Shown: positions 27,958-37,983, numbered from the stretch's first letter. The stretch is DNA of 64,000 nt from Agaribacterium sp. ZY112 (GCF_041346925.1 NZ_CP166840.1:806001-870000); one strand, 5' to 3'. Translations and numbers: made by a program. The notes: generated by a model not told the origin, from the sequence alone.

Positions 27958-30045
27958 ATGAGCCCCATTGATCCAAGCGAAGGCCCCGGCCTCGATAATG
28001 CCGACTACTACTTAAACCGTGAACTCAGCCATCTGGGCTTCAACCAACGAGTACTAGCTCAAGCTGTAGACCCATCTCACCCGCTACTAGAACGACTTAA
28101 GTTTTTACTTATCTTTAGCTCTAACCTCGATGAATTTTTTGAAATTCGTGTTGCCGGTTTATTACAAAGCATTACCTTTGAACGCGAAGCCAAAGGTTTA
28201 GACGGGGCCCACCCCAAAGAAACCCTGCGCGAAATAAGCCGAATATGCCATGACACTGTTGAAGAACAATATCGAATTTTAAACGACGTGCTCACCCCAG
28301 AGCTTGAAGCCGAAGGCATTTGTTTTTTACGTCGAGATCAGTGGAACAAAGAACAGTCAGAATGGGTGAGCGATTTTGTCGCACGCGAAGTATTGCCGAT
28401 TATCAGCCCTATCGGCTTAGACCCTGCGCACCCGTTTCCGCGCTTAGTGAATAAAAGCATGAACTTTATTGTCGAACTCGACGGCAATGACGCTTTTGGT
28501 CGTGATCTTAATTACGCGATTATTCCTGCGCCTCGCTCCTTACCGCGTATTATTCAATTGCCCCCCGAACTTAGTGACGGCCAATATAAGTTTATTTTCT
28601 TATCTTCGATGATCCACGAACACGCTGATAAGCTATTTAGTGGTATGGATGTCTTAGGCTGTTATCAGTTCCGCGTCACCCGCAACGCCGACCTCGATGT
28701 AGATATGGAAGGCATAGCCGACCTCGCTCGCGCCTTACGCGGTGAATTGCACTCACGCCGCTTTGGTCGCGCCGTGCGTTTAGAAGTCGCGGATAATTGC
28801 CCAGAAGAACTTGTTGACTACCTACTAAAAGAAACCGGCTTAAGTGAAGACGAACTCTACAAAGTACACGGCCCTGTCAATTTAAAACGCTTGTTTGCCG
28901 TGCCGGGCTTAGTCAATAGACCCGACCTGCTCTACCCTCCATTTACCCCCAAAATGCCCAAAGGCCTGAGCCGTAAAGACAACATCTTTGATGCCCTTAT
29001 CAAAAAAGATTATTTGCTCTTACACCCCTATGAGAGCTTTACCCCAGTGGTTGAGTTCTTGCGCCAAGCCGCCAAAGACCCCAACGTAATCGCCATTAAA
29101 CAAACGCTTTATCGCAGTGGTGACAAAAGCGCGATTGTGGGAGCCTTGGTTGATGCAGCCCGGGCAGGTAAAGAAGTCACAGCAGTAGTAGAGTTACGCG
29201 CACGCTTTGATGAAGAAGAGAATTTAGAACTAGCCTCACGCCTGCAAGAAGCCGGTGCCGTAGTTGTGTATGGCGTTGTGGGTTATAAAACCCACGCCAA
29301 GATGATGCTTATCGTGCGCCGGGAAGGGAACAATATTCAGCGTTATGTTCACTTAGGCACAGGTAATTACCACAGCGGCAATGCGCGACTTTATACCGAT
29401 TACAGTTTATTAAGCGCCGACAATGAGATGGGTGATGACGTTCACCGCATGTTCCAGCTACTTACCTCTATGGGCAAAAACGAAAAACTCAACAAAGTAC
29501 TGCACGCACCATTCACCCTGCGTCGCCAGCTACTAAAAATGATCGATGGCGAAATAAAAGCCCAGCAAGAAGGTAAGCAAGGCCGCATCATCCTTAAATG
29601 TAACGGCCTCACTGAAGGCAAAATCATTCAAGCCTTAATGCGCGCCTCACAAGCCGGAGTGCAAATAGACCTAGTTATTCGCGGCATGTGCTGTTTGCGC
29701 CCAGGCATACCCGGTGTATCTGAAAACATTCGTGTGCACAGCATTCTCGGTCGTTTTCTTGAACACACCCGCGCCTATTATTTTGCCAACCATAAACCCC
29801 ATGTCTATTGCGCCAGCGCCGATTTAATGGAGCGCAACCTTAATCACCGCGTAGAAACCTGCTTTCCTATCCAGCAGCCCGCTCTTGCCGAACGTATACT
29901 CAAAGAGCTGCAATACTACTGTGAAGACGGACATCAACGCTGGGAACTCGGCGCAGATGGCCTATATCAACAGGCTTCCGAAGAAGAAGGCTTAAGCGCA
30001 CAACAGCATTTATTGGCCGAATTAGCAGGGGTTCAGAACAGCTAA
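27958..30045 (+). CDS. ppk1: Polyphosphate kinase 1
   Basis: 695 residues, the normal length. N-terminal SHLGFNQRVLAQA and FSSNLDEFFEIRVAGL, and the phospholipase D-like catalytic halves with the two active-site histidines at H446 (GYKTHAKMML) and H603 (FLEHTRAYYF). It makes inorganic polyphosphate from ATP reversibly and is linked to stress survival. No ppx gene is adjacent on either side, unlike in E. coli. Confidence 0.96.
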   Translation: MSPIDPSEGPGLDNADYYLNRELSHLGFNQRVLAQAVDPSHPLLERLKFLLIFSSNLDEFFEIRVAGLLQSITFEREAKGLDGAHPKETLREISRICHDTVEEQYRILNDVLTPELEAEGICFLRRDQWNKEQSEWVSDFVAREVLPIISPIGLDPAHPFPRLVNKSMNFIVELDGNDAFGRDLNYAIIPAPRSLPRIIQLPPELSDGQYKFIFLSSMIHEHADKLFSGMDVLGCYQFRVTRNADLDVDMEGIADLARALRGELHSRRFGRAVRLEVADNCPEELVDYLLKETGLSEDELYKVHGPVNLKRLFAVPGLVNRPDLLYPPFTPKMPKGLSRKDNIFDALIKKDYLLLHPYESFTPVVEFLRQAAKDPNVIAIKQTLYRSGDKSAIVGALVDAARAGKEVTAVVELRARFDEEENLELASRLQEAGAVVVYGVVGYKTHAKMMLIVRREGNNIQRYVHLGTGNYHSGNARLYTDYSLLSADNEMGDDVHRMFQLLTSMGKNEKLNKVLHAPFTLRRQLLKMIDGEIKAQQEGKQGRIILKCNGLTEGKIIQALMRASQAGVQIDLVIRGMCCLRPGIPGVSENIRVHSILGRFLEHTRAYYFANHKPHVYCASADLMERNLNHRVETCFPIQQPALAERILKELQYYCEDGHQRWELGADGLYQQASEEEGLSAQQHLLAELAGVQNS

Positions 30046-30137
30046 TATCACATGAAATGTAGAGAAGTGTTGTCAGAGGTCATAGCTCACCTTATCATTA
30101 GCGCCTTTCTTGATCCCAAACAACCCGGAGAAAACTT

Positions 30138-30464
30138 ATGAGCGATGCCATCGTGCACACTAGCGACGCTAGCTTCGAAGACGACGTACTGAAGGCAGAG
30201 ACCCCGGTTTTGATCGACTTTTGGGCGGCTTGGTGCGGACCATGTAAAATGATTGCACCCGTTCTTGACGAGCTTGCTGGCGAATACGGCGACAAAATCA
30301 AGATCTGTAAAATGGACGTTGATGCCAACAAAGAAACCCCAGCGAAGTTCAACATCCGTGGTATTCCTACCCTGATGATCTTCAAAGGCGGTAACGCTGA
30401 AGGCACAAAAGTAGGCGCTTTATCTAAAGCCCAACTTAAAGAGTTTATCGACAGCGCGCTATAA
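30138..30464 (+). CDS. trxA: Thioredoxin 1
   Basis: 108 residues with the WCGPC active site (Cys33, Cys36) and cis-Pro motif [11 protein letters not shown]. Cytoplasmic disulfide reductase that serves ribonucleotide reductase and others. CGGAG lies upstream of the ATG. Upstream of rho as in E. coli and Pseudomonas. Confidence 0.97.
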   Translation: MSDAIVHTSDASFEDDVLKAETPVLIDFWAAWCGPCKMIAPVLDELAGEYGDKIKICKMDVDANKETPAKFNIRGIPTLMIFKGGNAEGTKVGALSKAQLKEFIDSAL

Positions 30465-30474
30465 ACTTGGCCTT

Positions 30475-30512
30475 GGTGCGTGCTAAGTCACGCACCAGAG
30501 CTTGCAAGCTCT
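30475..30512 (+). terminator. Tandem hairpins after trxA
   Basis: Two perfect hairpins lie back to back: GGTGCGTG/CACGCACC with a 6-base loop, then AGAGCTTGCAAGCTCT. No T-run follows, so termination is not assured; they may protect the trxA mRNA end or belong to the rho leader. Confidence 0.45.
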
Positions 30513-30774
30513 GCAAAGTTCGTTATACTCCTAAAGACTGTCGTTCGCACAGCTTTAAACACATTTCCCCTATTTCAGTATAAAGATCCAAAGCCCTTGG
30601 CAGTTTCGGGCAAGCAAGTACCATTGGTTTCACACAAGGGAAACGTTTCAGCAGCCTATTTATGCTTTTTGGCTGGTGTCGCAATGTGAACTAAAACAGC
30701 TCCTTGCATACTAACCTCCATAGATTCCGCTGCGCGGATGATCTTTCACTAAGACAAACTGATAGATACCTACC
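30513..30774 (+). other. rho leader region
   Basis: The stretch between trxA and rho has no convincing gene. In E. coli the rho leader takes part in Rho autoregulation, and this AT/C-rich stretch probably serves the same purpose. No promoter is clear to me. Confidence 0.4.
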
Positions 30775-32169
30775 TTGAGTACAGACACTAACAAACCTGA
30801 ACAGCTCAGCCTCGACAAAGGCTTTCAAAAAAAGAAGCCTCAGCATCGTCCTCGCCCTAAAGCGAAACCCCAGCAACCACGAGGGGAAGTCAGTGCTGAA
30901 CTAATGAACCTAAACCTCACCGACCTTAAAACCAAGCCGATTGAAGATCTAATCGATCTTGCCAAAAAACTAGGCATGGATAATCTCGCACGCTCGCGTA
31001 AGCAGGATGTTATTTTTAACATTCTCAAGAAACACGCTCGCAGCGGTGAAGACATTTACGGCGACGGTGTATTAGAGATACTACAAGACGGCTTTGGATT
31101 CTTGCGCTCCGCAGACTCAAGCTACCTTGCCGGCCCAGACGACATTTACGTCAGCCCTAGCCAAATCCGACGCTTTAACCTGCGTACCGGTGATTACATT
31201 CAAGGCAAAATTCGCCCGCCTAAAGAAGGTGAGCGTTATTTCGCCCTACTTAAAGTTGATCAGATCAACTTTGATAAGCCTGAGAACTCACGCAATAAGA
31301 TTCTTTTTGAAAACTTAACGCCGCTGTTCCCAGATGACCGTCTACCTCTTGAATCAGGTAACGGCTCTTCAGAAGATTTAACCGGCCGTATCATCGATTT
31401 AATCAGCCCCATCGGTAAAGGCCAGCGCGCCTTGATCGTAGCACCACCTAAGGCTGGTAAAACCATCATGATGCAAAACGTTGCGCAGGCCATTACTCGC
31501 AACAACCCAGAGTGCCACCTAATTGTTCTGCTTATTGACGAGCGCCCGGAAGAAGTAACTGAAATGCAGCGCAGCGTGCGCGGCGAAGTAGTTGCCTCTA
31601 CCTTTGATGAACCACCTTCGCGTCACGTACAAGTGGCCGAAATGGTTATCGAGCGCGCCAAGCGTTTGGTTGAGCACAAAAAAGACGTGGTGATTCTACT
31701 TGATTCAATCACTCGTCTTGCCCGTGCTTACAACACCGTGATTCCTTCATCAGGTAAAGTACTAACCGGTGGTGTTGATGCCCACGCCCTAGAGCGCCCT
31801 AAGCGTTTCTTTGGTGCTGCGCGTAACATCGAAGAAGGCGGCAGCTTATCTATTATTGCAACCTCGCTTATCGATACCGGCTCGAAGATGGATGAAGTCA
31901 TCTACGAAGAATTTAAAGGTACTGGTAATCTAGAATTGCACCTAGACCGTAAGATCGCTGAGAAACGCGTATACCCTGCAATCAACATTCGCCGTTCAGG
32001 TACTCGTCGTGAAGACTTGTTAATGAAAGAAGACGAACTGCAGCGCGCGTGGATTTTGCGCAAACTTCTACACGATATGGAAGACCTTGCCGCAACAGAG
32101 TTCTTAATTGAACGTTTGAAGAACTTCAAAACCAATGAAGAATTCTTCCTTTCAATGAAGTCAAAATAA
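30775..32169 (+). CDS. rho: Transcription termination factor Rho
   Basis: 464 residues if started at TTG 30775. An internal ATG at 30904 gives 421 residues, the usual length, beginning [16 protein letters not shown] like other Rho proteins. The preceding 43 residues are basic and Pro/Gln-rich ([19 protein letters not shown]) and stay open, so a short N-terminal extension is possible. The RNA-binding cold-shock-like domain ([23 protein letters not shown]), Walker A (APPKAGKT), Walker B ([16 protein letters not shown]) and the Q/R loops are intact. Rho is the ATP-driven RNA translocase that ends transcription. A terminator follows. Confidence 0.95.
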   Translation: MSTDTNKPEQLSLDKGFQKKKPQHRPRPKAKPQQPRGEVSAELMNLNLTDLKTKPIEDLIDLAKKLGMDNLARSRKQDVIFNILKKHARSGEDIYGDGVLEILQDGFGFLRSADSSYLAGPDDIYVSPSQIRRFNLRTGDYIQGKIRPPKEGERYFALLKVDQINFDKPENSRNKILFENLTPLFPDDRLPLESGNGSSEDLTGRIIDLISPIGKGQRALIVAPPKAGKTIMMQNVAQAITRNNPECHLIVLLIDERPEEVTEMQRSVRGEVVASTFDEPPSRHVQVAEMVIERAKRLVEHKKDVVILLDSITRLARAYNTVIPSSGKVLTGGVDAHALERPKRFFGAARNIEEGGSLSIIATSLIDTGSKMDEVIYEEFKGTGNLELHLDRKIAEKRVYPAINIRRSGTRREDLLMKEDELQRAWILRKLLHDMEDLAATEFLIERLKNFKTNEEFFLSMKSK

Positions 32170-32199
32170 GCAACGCGTTTTTGCTTTATGACACCGTAT

Positions 32200-32230
32200 A
32201 AGCCTCTGTCTCGACAGGGGCTTATTTGTT
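32200..32230 (+). terminator. Intrinsic terminator after rho
   Basis: AGCCtCTGTC pairs with GACAGgGGCT around a TC turn, followed by a T-rich tail (TATTTGTTT). Confidence 0.75.
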
Positions 32231-32410
32231 TATAGACAAAAGAATAATACACTGGCTGAGCACAGGCCGAGCCGTTAAAGCCCTGCTGGACACGCTGTGA
32301 ATACATCCGTATACGCTAAGTATCGCCATCCATGGCTCTTCATTGTCCATCAGCACTTTAACTACTCTGCCCTCACATCCGACTTCGCCTAACCAACAGT
32401 AAGGATTACC

Positions 32411-33892
32411 GTGGCCTTTAAAGACCTACGCGAATTTTTAGCCCAGCTCGAAGACAAGGGTCAACTCGTTCGCATCAAACAAGAAATCAGTGCCGAACTG
32501 GAAATGACAGAAATCTGCGACCGCACTCTGCGCGCAGGTGGCCCAGCGCTACTGTTTGAAAACGTCAGCGGTCACGACATGCCCGTGCTCGGTAATTTAT
32601 TTGGCACCACAGAACGTGTGGCCATGGCCATGGGCCAAGAAAGCGTTGAAGCCCTGCGTGAAGTTGGTGAACTACTGGCCTTCTTAAAAGAGCCCGAACC
32701 ACCAGCCGGCGTAAAAGACGCGTGGTCTAAGCTTCCTATTTTTAAACAAGTGCTCAACATGGCACCCAAGGAAGTAAAAAAAGGCCCCTGCCAACAAATT
32801 GTTTTGCAGGGTGACGAGGTCAACCTCAACAACATTCCTATTCAAACCTGCTGGCCCGGCGACGCCGCACCACTGGTAACTTGGCCTTTAGTCATTACCA
32901 AAGGGCCCAATAAAAAACGCCAGAACCTCGGCATTTATCGCATGCAAAAAATTGCACGCAACAAACTCATTATGCGCTGGCTCAGCCACCGTGGCGGCGC
33001 CTTAGATTTTCAAGAATTCCAAAAACAAAACCCGGGCGAACGCTACCCCGTAAGCATTGCCTTAGGTGCCGACCCCGCCACCACCCTTGGCGCCGTCACC
33101 CCAGTGCCAGACACCCTAAGCGAATACGCCTTTGCTGGTTTATTGCGCGGCTCTAAAACCGAAGTCTGTAAAAGCCTAACAAACGAACTACAAGTACCTG
33201 CCACCGCAGAGATTATTCTTGAAGGTTGGTTAGAACCAGGCGAAATGGCCGACGAAGGGCCCTTTGGTGACCACACCGGTTATTACAACGAAGTAGAACG
33301 CTTCCCTGTGTTTACCGTCGATACCATCACCATGCGTAAAGACGCCATCTATCACAGCACCTACACCGGCCGACCACCTGATGAACCCGCCGTACTCGGT
33401 TTGGCATTAAACGAAGTGTTTGTGCCACTGATTAAAAAGCAGTTCCCGGAGATTGTGGATTTTTACCTACCGCCAGAAGGTTGCTCTTACCGCATGGCCG
33501 TCGTCACCATCAAAAAACAGTATCCCGGCCACGCCAAACGCGTGATGCTTGGTGTGTGGTCTTACCTGCGCCAATTTATGTACACCAAATTTGTGATCGT
33601 CACCGACGACGACGTAAACGCGCGCGACTGGAACGACGTTATCTGGGCACTGACAACCCGCGTAGACCCAACACGCGACACCACCATGATAGACAACACC
33701 CCTATCGACTATTTGGACTTTGCATCCCCCGTGAGCGGCCTAGGCTCAAAAATGGGCATAGACGCCACCAACAAATGGCCCGGTGAAACCGATAGAGAAT
33801 GGGGCGAACCGATCGTGATGGATGAAGCAGTCAAAACCAAAGTCGATGAGCTTTGGCCCGAACTGGGGATAGAGCTAGACGATAAAAGCTAA
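32411..33892 (+). CDS. ubiD: 3-octaprenyl-4-hydroxybenzoate decarboxylase UbiD
   Basis: 493 residues from GTG 32411, with AAGGA six bases upstream. UbiD signatures: [20 protein letters not shown] at the N-terminus, prenylated-FMN and metal region [26 protein letters not shown], and the catalytic [14 protein letters not shown] region. It decarboxylates the ubiquinone precursor using prenyl-FMN made by UbiX (not in this window). Located after rho, as in Pseudomonas. Confidence 0.96.
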   Translation: MAFKDLREFLAQLEDKGQLVRIKQEISAELEMTEICDRTLRAGGPALLFENVSGHDMPVLGNLFGTTERVAMAMGQESVEALREVGELLAFLKEPEPPAGVKDAWSKLPIFKQVLNMAPKEVKKGPCQQIVLQGDEVNLNNIPIQTCWPGDAAPLVTWPLVITKGPNKKRQNLGIYRMQKIARNKLIMRWLSHRGGALDFQEFQKQNPGERYPVSIALGADPATTLGAVTPVPDTLSEYAFAGLLRGSKTEVCKSLTNELQVPATAEIILEGWLEPGEMADEGPFGDHTGYYNEVERFPVFTVDTITMRKDAIYHSTYTGRPPDEPAVLGLALNEVFVPLIKKQFPEIVDFYLPPEGCSYRMAVVTIKKQYPGHAKRVMLGVWSYLRQFMYTKFVIVTDDDVNARDWNDVIWALTTRVDPTRDTTMIDNTPIDYLDFASPVSGLGSKMGIDATNKWPGETDREWGEPIVMDEAVKTKVDELWPELGIELDDKS

Positions 33893-33931
33893 GCGGTAAA
33901 AACTAGGCATAGAAACCAAAACCGTGAAAAT

Positions 33932-33956
33932 CGATGGCGACAGCAAGCCGCCATCG
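33932..33956 (+). terminator. Hairpin after ubiD
   Basis: CGATGGCG and CGCCATCG form a perfect 8-base stem around a 9-base loop 40 bases after the ubiD stop. No T-run; weak terminator or mRNA end structure. Confidence 0.4.
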
Positions 33957-34067
33957 CTCAGCTAAGTGATTGATTTTATTGGTTGTCATAAGCGTGTCGC
34001 CTTGGTGACGTCACACTTATAAAGGACACGGCTTAACGTTGGACTCGCAACGCAGCAAAAGGACAGG

Positions 34068-34550
34068 TTGATGATTATTAGAAAACTAAGGCTACAGCGC
34101 GGCTGGTCACAAGATCAGTTATCGCAAATAAGCGGTTTAAGCACACGCACCATACAACGTATAGAGCGTGGCCAAAAACCCAGCCTAGAATCATTACAGT
34201 CACTGGCCGCTGCTTTCGAAACCAGCGTCGCTGAACTTCAGCAGGAGCCAACCATGCATAAAGAAACACACGAACACATCCACATCACCGAAGATGAAAA
34301 AATCGCTATCGACCAAGTAAGAGCCATTAAAGGTTTTTACTCTCACCTCTTCACCTACATTGCCGTCATCAGCTTTTTGGCCATACTCAATTACCTGCAA
34401 AGCCCCAATAACTTATGGGTGATCTGGCCCGCCTTTGGATGGGGCATCGGTGTCGCCAGCCACGGCATAAATGCCTTTGAACTGTTCAACCCATTTGGCG
34501 CCGAATGGGAAAAGAAACAGGTAGAGAAAAAACTAGGCCGAAAGCTATAA
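34068..34550 (+). CDS. XRE-family DNA-binding protein with C-terminal 2TM domain
   Basis: 160 residues. Residues 1-60 are a Cro/C1-type helix-turn-helix (LRLQRGWSQDQLSQISGLSTRTIQRIERG). After a His/Glu-rich linker, residues about 90-155 form two hydrophobic helices of the 2TM type (VRAIKGFYSHLFTYIAVISF and NLWVIWPAFGWGIGVASHG). This fusion suggests a membrane-tethered regulator. It is a common protein in marine gamma-proteobacteria. It is the last gene before the cassette island, and no partner gene is beside it. Target unknown. Confidence 0.8.
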   Translation: MMIIRKLRLQRGWSQDQLSQISGLSTRTIQRIERGQKPSLESLQSLAAAFETSVAELQQEPTMHKETHEHIHITEDEKIAIDQVRAIKGFYSHLFTYIAVISFLAILNYLQSPNNLWVIWPAFGWGIGVASHGINAFELFNPFGAEWEKKQVEKKLGRKL

Positions 34551-35035
34551 CATCCATAGACCTCATTAGCCCAATGGGCCAACAACATAAACACCACGCA
34601 CAAACTCTGTTGGCCCGCCCTCCTTTGTTAAGCCCTCTCAATAAACCACACCCAAGAATCACACCCAAAATTGTAATTACAAATAAAGTACCGCAAGCAC
34701 CCCAAGCAAAACTTCTGGCGCGTATATCTTCTTCTTGAATATTTCTTAGTAATCTCACGCAAACAAATACGGTAAAGTTAATTCAAGTCATTGAATACTA
34801 TAGAAATACCAATGGCATAAGAGTAAATTCAAATATTACCAGTGTGACAAAAGCCTAATAACAAGGGAGATGTGACAGTTTCTTAGTAACTCCCTGCATG
34901 CTTACCTTAAATATACGATCTAACACTTTGATAGTTTAGGGATTTAGGAGTGAAAACTGGAAAATGGGTGTTCTAGTTACGTGACAATACCCTTTAAATT
35001 AACTGTTAGCTCTACTCAAGGCATAAAGGAAAATA
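34551..35035. other. Boundary region before the cassette island
   Basis: About 485 bases. A minus-strand frame (34486-34758) contains one hydrophobic stretch but is cysteine/tryptophan rich and overlaps the regulator gene; I do not call it. At 34864-34895 AGGGAG and CTCCCT form a hairpin with a 20-base loop. The right half (34917-35011) may hold an attC or attI site. The reverse transcriptase start is close behind, so a non-coding RNA used by it could lie here. Confidence 0.4.
34917..35011 (+). repeat. Possible attC/attI boundary of the cassette array
   Basis: GATCTAAC at 34917 resembles the R'' half of an attC site and GTTAGCT at 35005-35011 resembles R'. The intervening 80 bases show only weak self-complementarity (CTAACA..TT..TTTA.GGG on both arms), so this is either a divergent attC or an attI-like site. 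The GTTAGCT is identical to that of the attC at 39581-39652. Confidence 0.4.
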
Positions 35036-36661
35036 ATGAGTCAATTCAGACAATACCTTAAAAAGGCAGTGGAAAATGTCATAAGCCACGGTGATACAGA
35101 TATCTTCCCTTTTCCAGTTGAAAATATTCTTTTTAATGATAAAAAAACTGCCGTAGTTGATCTTTTAGAAAAGCTACATAAAGATTTTGATGGATATATT
35201 GCAAACTATCCACTTCTACATGAACGATCACTACAGGCAGTAGGCTATTATGGCTTCCGCTATGGTACTCAGTTAGACCCTCTCTGGAATACATATTTAT
35301 TAGCGCTTGTACTATCAATTGCCGATGACATTGAATCTGCTAGAGTTCCATCAAGTCGAAAAAAGGTATTTTCTTATCGATATAGCTTTGATAAGAAAAA
35401 AAGCAGCCTATTTGATAGGGATTCAAATTGGTCAGCATTTAACGAGAAAGCAACAGAGTTTGCTCAAAAACACAAAGTAATATTGAAGTGTGATATCTCG
35501 AACTTTTACCCAAGCATTTACCATCATCGCTTGGAGAATGCCCTTAAAAAAGCCAGCACAAATACTGAGTCTATTAGAAGGATATTAAAGGTACTAACCA
35601 AAATATCTAAAGGAGTTTCTTACGGCCTCCCTGTTGGAGGGCCTGCAGCACGATTGTTGAGTGAGCTACTATTAAATAGAACAGATAGATTGATGCTCTC
35701 AGAAGGGATAGATTTCTGTAGGTATGCTGACGACTATATTATTTTTTCAAATACTGTCGAAGAAGCGTATGCACAGCTTATTTTTATATCCGAAAAGCTA
35801 CATGAAAACGAAGGGCTTGCCATACAAAAATCCAAGACCCAAATAATGAGTTCAACTGAATTTCTGTCTTTGTCTGAGTTTGGGGATAACTCTGATAATA
35901 CAGAAGAAGATCAACAAGAAATAAACTTCTTAAAACTGAGATTATTTTATGATCCGTACTCACCTACAGCAGATGAGGATTATGATGAGCTTACAGGTGA
36001 GCTTAACAAATTCGATATCATCGGAATGCTTGGTAAAGAAATAAGCAAAAGCAGGATAAATCAGGCTTTAACTAGGCGACTTATAAACGCCGTTAAGTAC
36101 CTTAGTGAAACTCAAAAGAAAGCAGCTATATATTCACTTTTCTCCAGCGCTGAAGATAAGAAATCAAATTTAGATATTTTGTACCCCGTCTTTCCCTCTG
36201 TAATGATACTTACACGAGCAATTATCTCTGAACTTGATGATGAAACAAAAGAGATTGTTTTTACTGAGCTGCGAAACCTGATAACGAATGAGTCATACAT
36301 AACTCAGGTTCCTGTAAATCTTTCATATGCAATTAGAATACTTGCTCATGACAAATCTGAAGAAACTGACTTTGCCCTTTCAAAATCATTCAAAGGAGAA
36401 GACAACCCAATTATTCGTGGCGATATAATTCTAGCTATGGCTCAGCGCGACAGTGATTTCTGGATATCCGACAAGCTTAAATCCTATGGCTCATTAAGTC
36501 GCTGGGAAAAAAGATCTCTCTTAATTTCATCTTACATACTTAAGGATGAAGGAGAGCACTGGAGAGACAAGGTCAAGAATGAGATACCTGAAGTAGATAC
36601 TTTATTACTGGAGTGGTTTTCAGATCGCATAAACAATGGTGAGTGGGGTGTTGTTCTTTGA
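35036..36661 (+). CDS. Reverse transcriptase of the Abi/UG defence type with helical C-terminal half
   Basis: 541 residues. RT motifs: KCDISNFYPSIY (catalytic Asp153) near 151-163, the GLPVGGPAARLLSELLL block near 198-215, and the YADD box at 230-233 (CRYADDYIIF), followed by KSKTQIM. All catalytic aspartates are present. Residues about 310-541 are alpha-helical and repeat-like, ending in a segment around YILKDEGEHW, as in AbiA- and class 1 UG-type reverse transcriptases with HEAT-like repeats. There is no maturase or group II intron domain. It is in the first attC-bounded cassette and overlaps the following nuclease gene, so the two are probably made together. Inferred role: anti-phage defence by DNA synthesis. 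The exact UG group is not assigned. Codon use is more AT-rich than the flanking core genes, consistent with transfer. Confidence 0.85.
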   Translation: MSQFRQYLKKAVENVISHGDTDIFPFPVENILFNDKKTAVVDLLEKLHKDFDGYIANYPLLHERSLQAVGYYGFRYGTQLDPLWNTYLLALVLSIADDIESARVPSSRKKVFSYRYSFDKKKSSLFDRDSNWSAFNEKATEFAQKHKVILKCDISNFYPSIYHHRLENALKKASTNTESIRRILKVLTKISKGVSYGLPVGGPAARLLSELLLNRTDRLMLSEGIDFCRYADDYIIFSNTVEEAYAQLIFISEKLHENEGLAIQKSKTQIMSSTEFLSLSEFGDNSDNTEEDQQEINFLKLRLFYDPYSPTADEDYDELTGELNKFDIIGMLGKEISKSRINQALTRRLINAVKYLSETQKKAAIYSLFSSAEDKKSNLDILYPVFPSVMILTRAIISELDDETKEIVFTELRNLITNESYITQVPVNLSYAIRILAHDKSEETDFALSKSFKGEDNPIIRGDIILAMAQRDSDFWISDKLKSYGSLSRWEKRSLLISSYILKDEGEHWRDKVKNEIPEVDTLLLEWFSDRINNGEWGVVL

Positions 36662-37359
36662 TTACGGTAACTGAACTATCACGAGGCTATGCATCAGTTT
36701 GGAAGCGAACTTTCCCGTTTATAAGCAAGCTTGTTAGAAAATCTAATCTCCAAAAAGAGACATTTGAAGATCATTTGACGTCCAAGGTCGATTCGTCCAG
36801 GCGAGCTATAGTAAATGAGATAGGTTTTCGAATATTTGAGAAGTCCCATAAACTTGATGTCGAAAACTTAGAGGACGAAGATATCGAAATTATTTCTGTG
36901 CAGGCATGCAAATACCTTGCTGGCCTAGAGAGAGTTGAACATGTTGCGATGCCTAACAAAGAAGAGCTGAATGAGTCCATATTAATAGCAAGAAGAACAA
37001 GGCAGTATTTCTCGGAAAATGAGCCGCGCTCAGAGTTAATAATATCACCAGAATTCAATGGATGCGGTATGGTGACCCCTTGTTTTGGTGACGTTTTATC
37101 TGGTGATACTCTTTACGAAATTAAAGCTGGTGAGAGAGAGTTTAGGGTTTCGGACTTAAAACAATTGCTTATGTATGCGACACTAAATTTTTCTGAGCAT
37201 GATGAAACAATAAAATATATTGCGCTCATGAATCCACGGCGGGGAGATTTTGTAAAGCTTGGAATAAAAGAGTCAGTAGAAATCGCTTCTGGTAAGGCAG
37301 CGGCTGATGCTTTTTATGAACTTATTAACTTTTTCGATAACCCCGATGACTTCAGGTAA
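36643..37359 (+). CDS. PD-(D/E)XK-type nuclease in operon with the reverse transcriptase
   Basis: 238 residues from GTG 36643; a TTG at 36658, whose TTGA overlaps the RT stop, is equally possible. Residues about 135-180 show a PD-(D/E)XK core: Asp150 in GDVLSGDTL, then Glu159-Ile-Lys161 (LYEIKAG), and the later QxxxY motif Gln174-Tyr178 (DLKQLLMY) typical of RecB/Cas4-like nucleases. The N-terminal 120 residues are helical and unrecognised. The gene overlaps the RT gene by 4-19 bases and ends directly before an attC site. I know of no named defence system that pairs this kind of RT with such a nuclease; it might process the RT product or cut invading DNA. Function is inferred from motifs only. 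Confidence 0.75.
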   Translation: MGCCSLITVTELSRGYASVWKRTFPFISKLVRKSNLQKETFEDHLTSKVDSSRRAIVNEIGFRIFEKSHKLDVENLEDEDIEIISVQACKYLAGLERVEHVAMPNKEELNESILIARRTRQYFSENEPRSELIISPEFNGCGMVTPCFGDVLSGDTLYEIKAGEREFRVSDLKQLLMYATLNFSEHDETIKYIALMNPRRGDFVKLGIKESVEIASGKAAADAFYELINFFDNPDDFR

Positions 37360-37361
37360 AG

Positions 37362-37421
37362 AGCTAACAAGTAAAAGCACTCGGATGCAGCAAAGCTACA
37401 CCGGTGTTTGAGGCGTTAGGC
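37362..37421 (+). repeat. attC-like site 1 (end of RT-nuclease cassette)
   Basis: R''-like AGCTAAC at 37362-37368 and R' GTTAGGC at 37415-37421 enclose arms AAGCACTCGG and CCGGTGTTT that pair except for one bulged T, the expected extrahelical base of an attC hairpin. About 60 bases in total, within the usual attC range. It begins two bases after the nuclease stop. Confidence 0.75.
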
Positions 37422-37440
37422 AAACCAATCAGTTCAGAGA

Positions 37441-37983
37441 ATGAGTATGGTTTTTATAAAAATCGAAAATAGCTTTGCAGATTATGAGCTTGTAAACTTA
37501 CGAGACTTTCTTGAACTATTGGATTCAAAGCTAGCGAGCATTGAGCATGAGATTTCTGTAGCATCTTGCCCAGATAGTGAGGGTGTATTTGATAAAGCAG
37601 AATACTATGTAGGCTTAGGATTTTCTGCAATTCAGAAGTATATGACGTCTATATACACCCAATCAGGTTTGTCTAAAAAAAATGCTTTGAATCAAGGGAG
37701 AAGATTATGCGAGGGGACTACATTAGTCTCAATAATTAATGCTACAGCTAATTATTGGAAGCATGAAGATGAGTGGGGGCTTAGAAATATAGTAACAAGG
37801 GATAAATCTCAATTAAAAGATATGCCCAAGAACACCGTGCTTACAATTGAAAAAGTCACACCGTGGGCTGATTATACGTGTTCAAATGTGGTCGCTGGCT
37901 TGACAGAAAAAGGGAATATTCGGCTATTGCCACTCATTCCCGTATTAACGGAATGGCGAAATGAAATTTGTAAAAACGCCTAG
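37441..37983 (+). CDS. Small helical protein of unknown function, partner of second reverse transcriptase
   Basis: 180 residues, mostly alpha-helical, with no signal peptide or membrane segment. The central part (GLGFSAIQKYMTSIYTQ ... then an NYWKHEDEW segment) recalls small HEPN-like or defence-associated helical proteins, but I cannot assign a family. The start lies 20 bases after the attC R' site, as expected for a cassette gene without its own promoter. Its stop overlaps the start of the second RT by 23 bases, so both are on one mRNA. A role as an RT accessory, toxin or antitoxin is inference. Confidence 0.65.
   Translation: MSMVFIKIENSFADYELVNLRDFLELLDSKLASIEHEISVASCPDSEGVFDKAEYYVGLGFSAIQKYMTSIYTQSGLSKKNALNQGRRLCEGTTLVSIINATANYWKHEDEWGLRNIVTRDKSQLKDMPKNTVLTIEKVTPWADYTCSNVVAGLTEKGNIRLLPLIPVLTEWRNEICKNA

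Noticed and set aside
30480..30689. Small open frame between trxA and rho
   Set aside because: It runs through the tandem hairpins, has no ribosome site and no recognisable protein pattern.
34486..34758. Minus-strand open frame with one hydrophobic stretch
   Set aside because: It overlaps the XRE-2TM gene, has odd Cys/Trp composition and no ribosome site; kept as intergenic.
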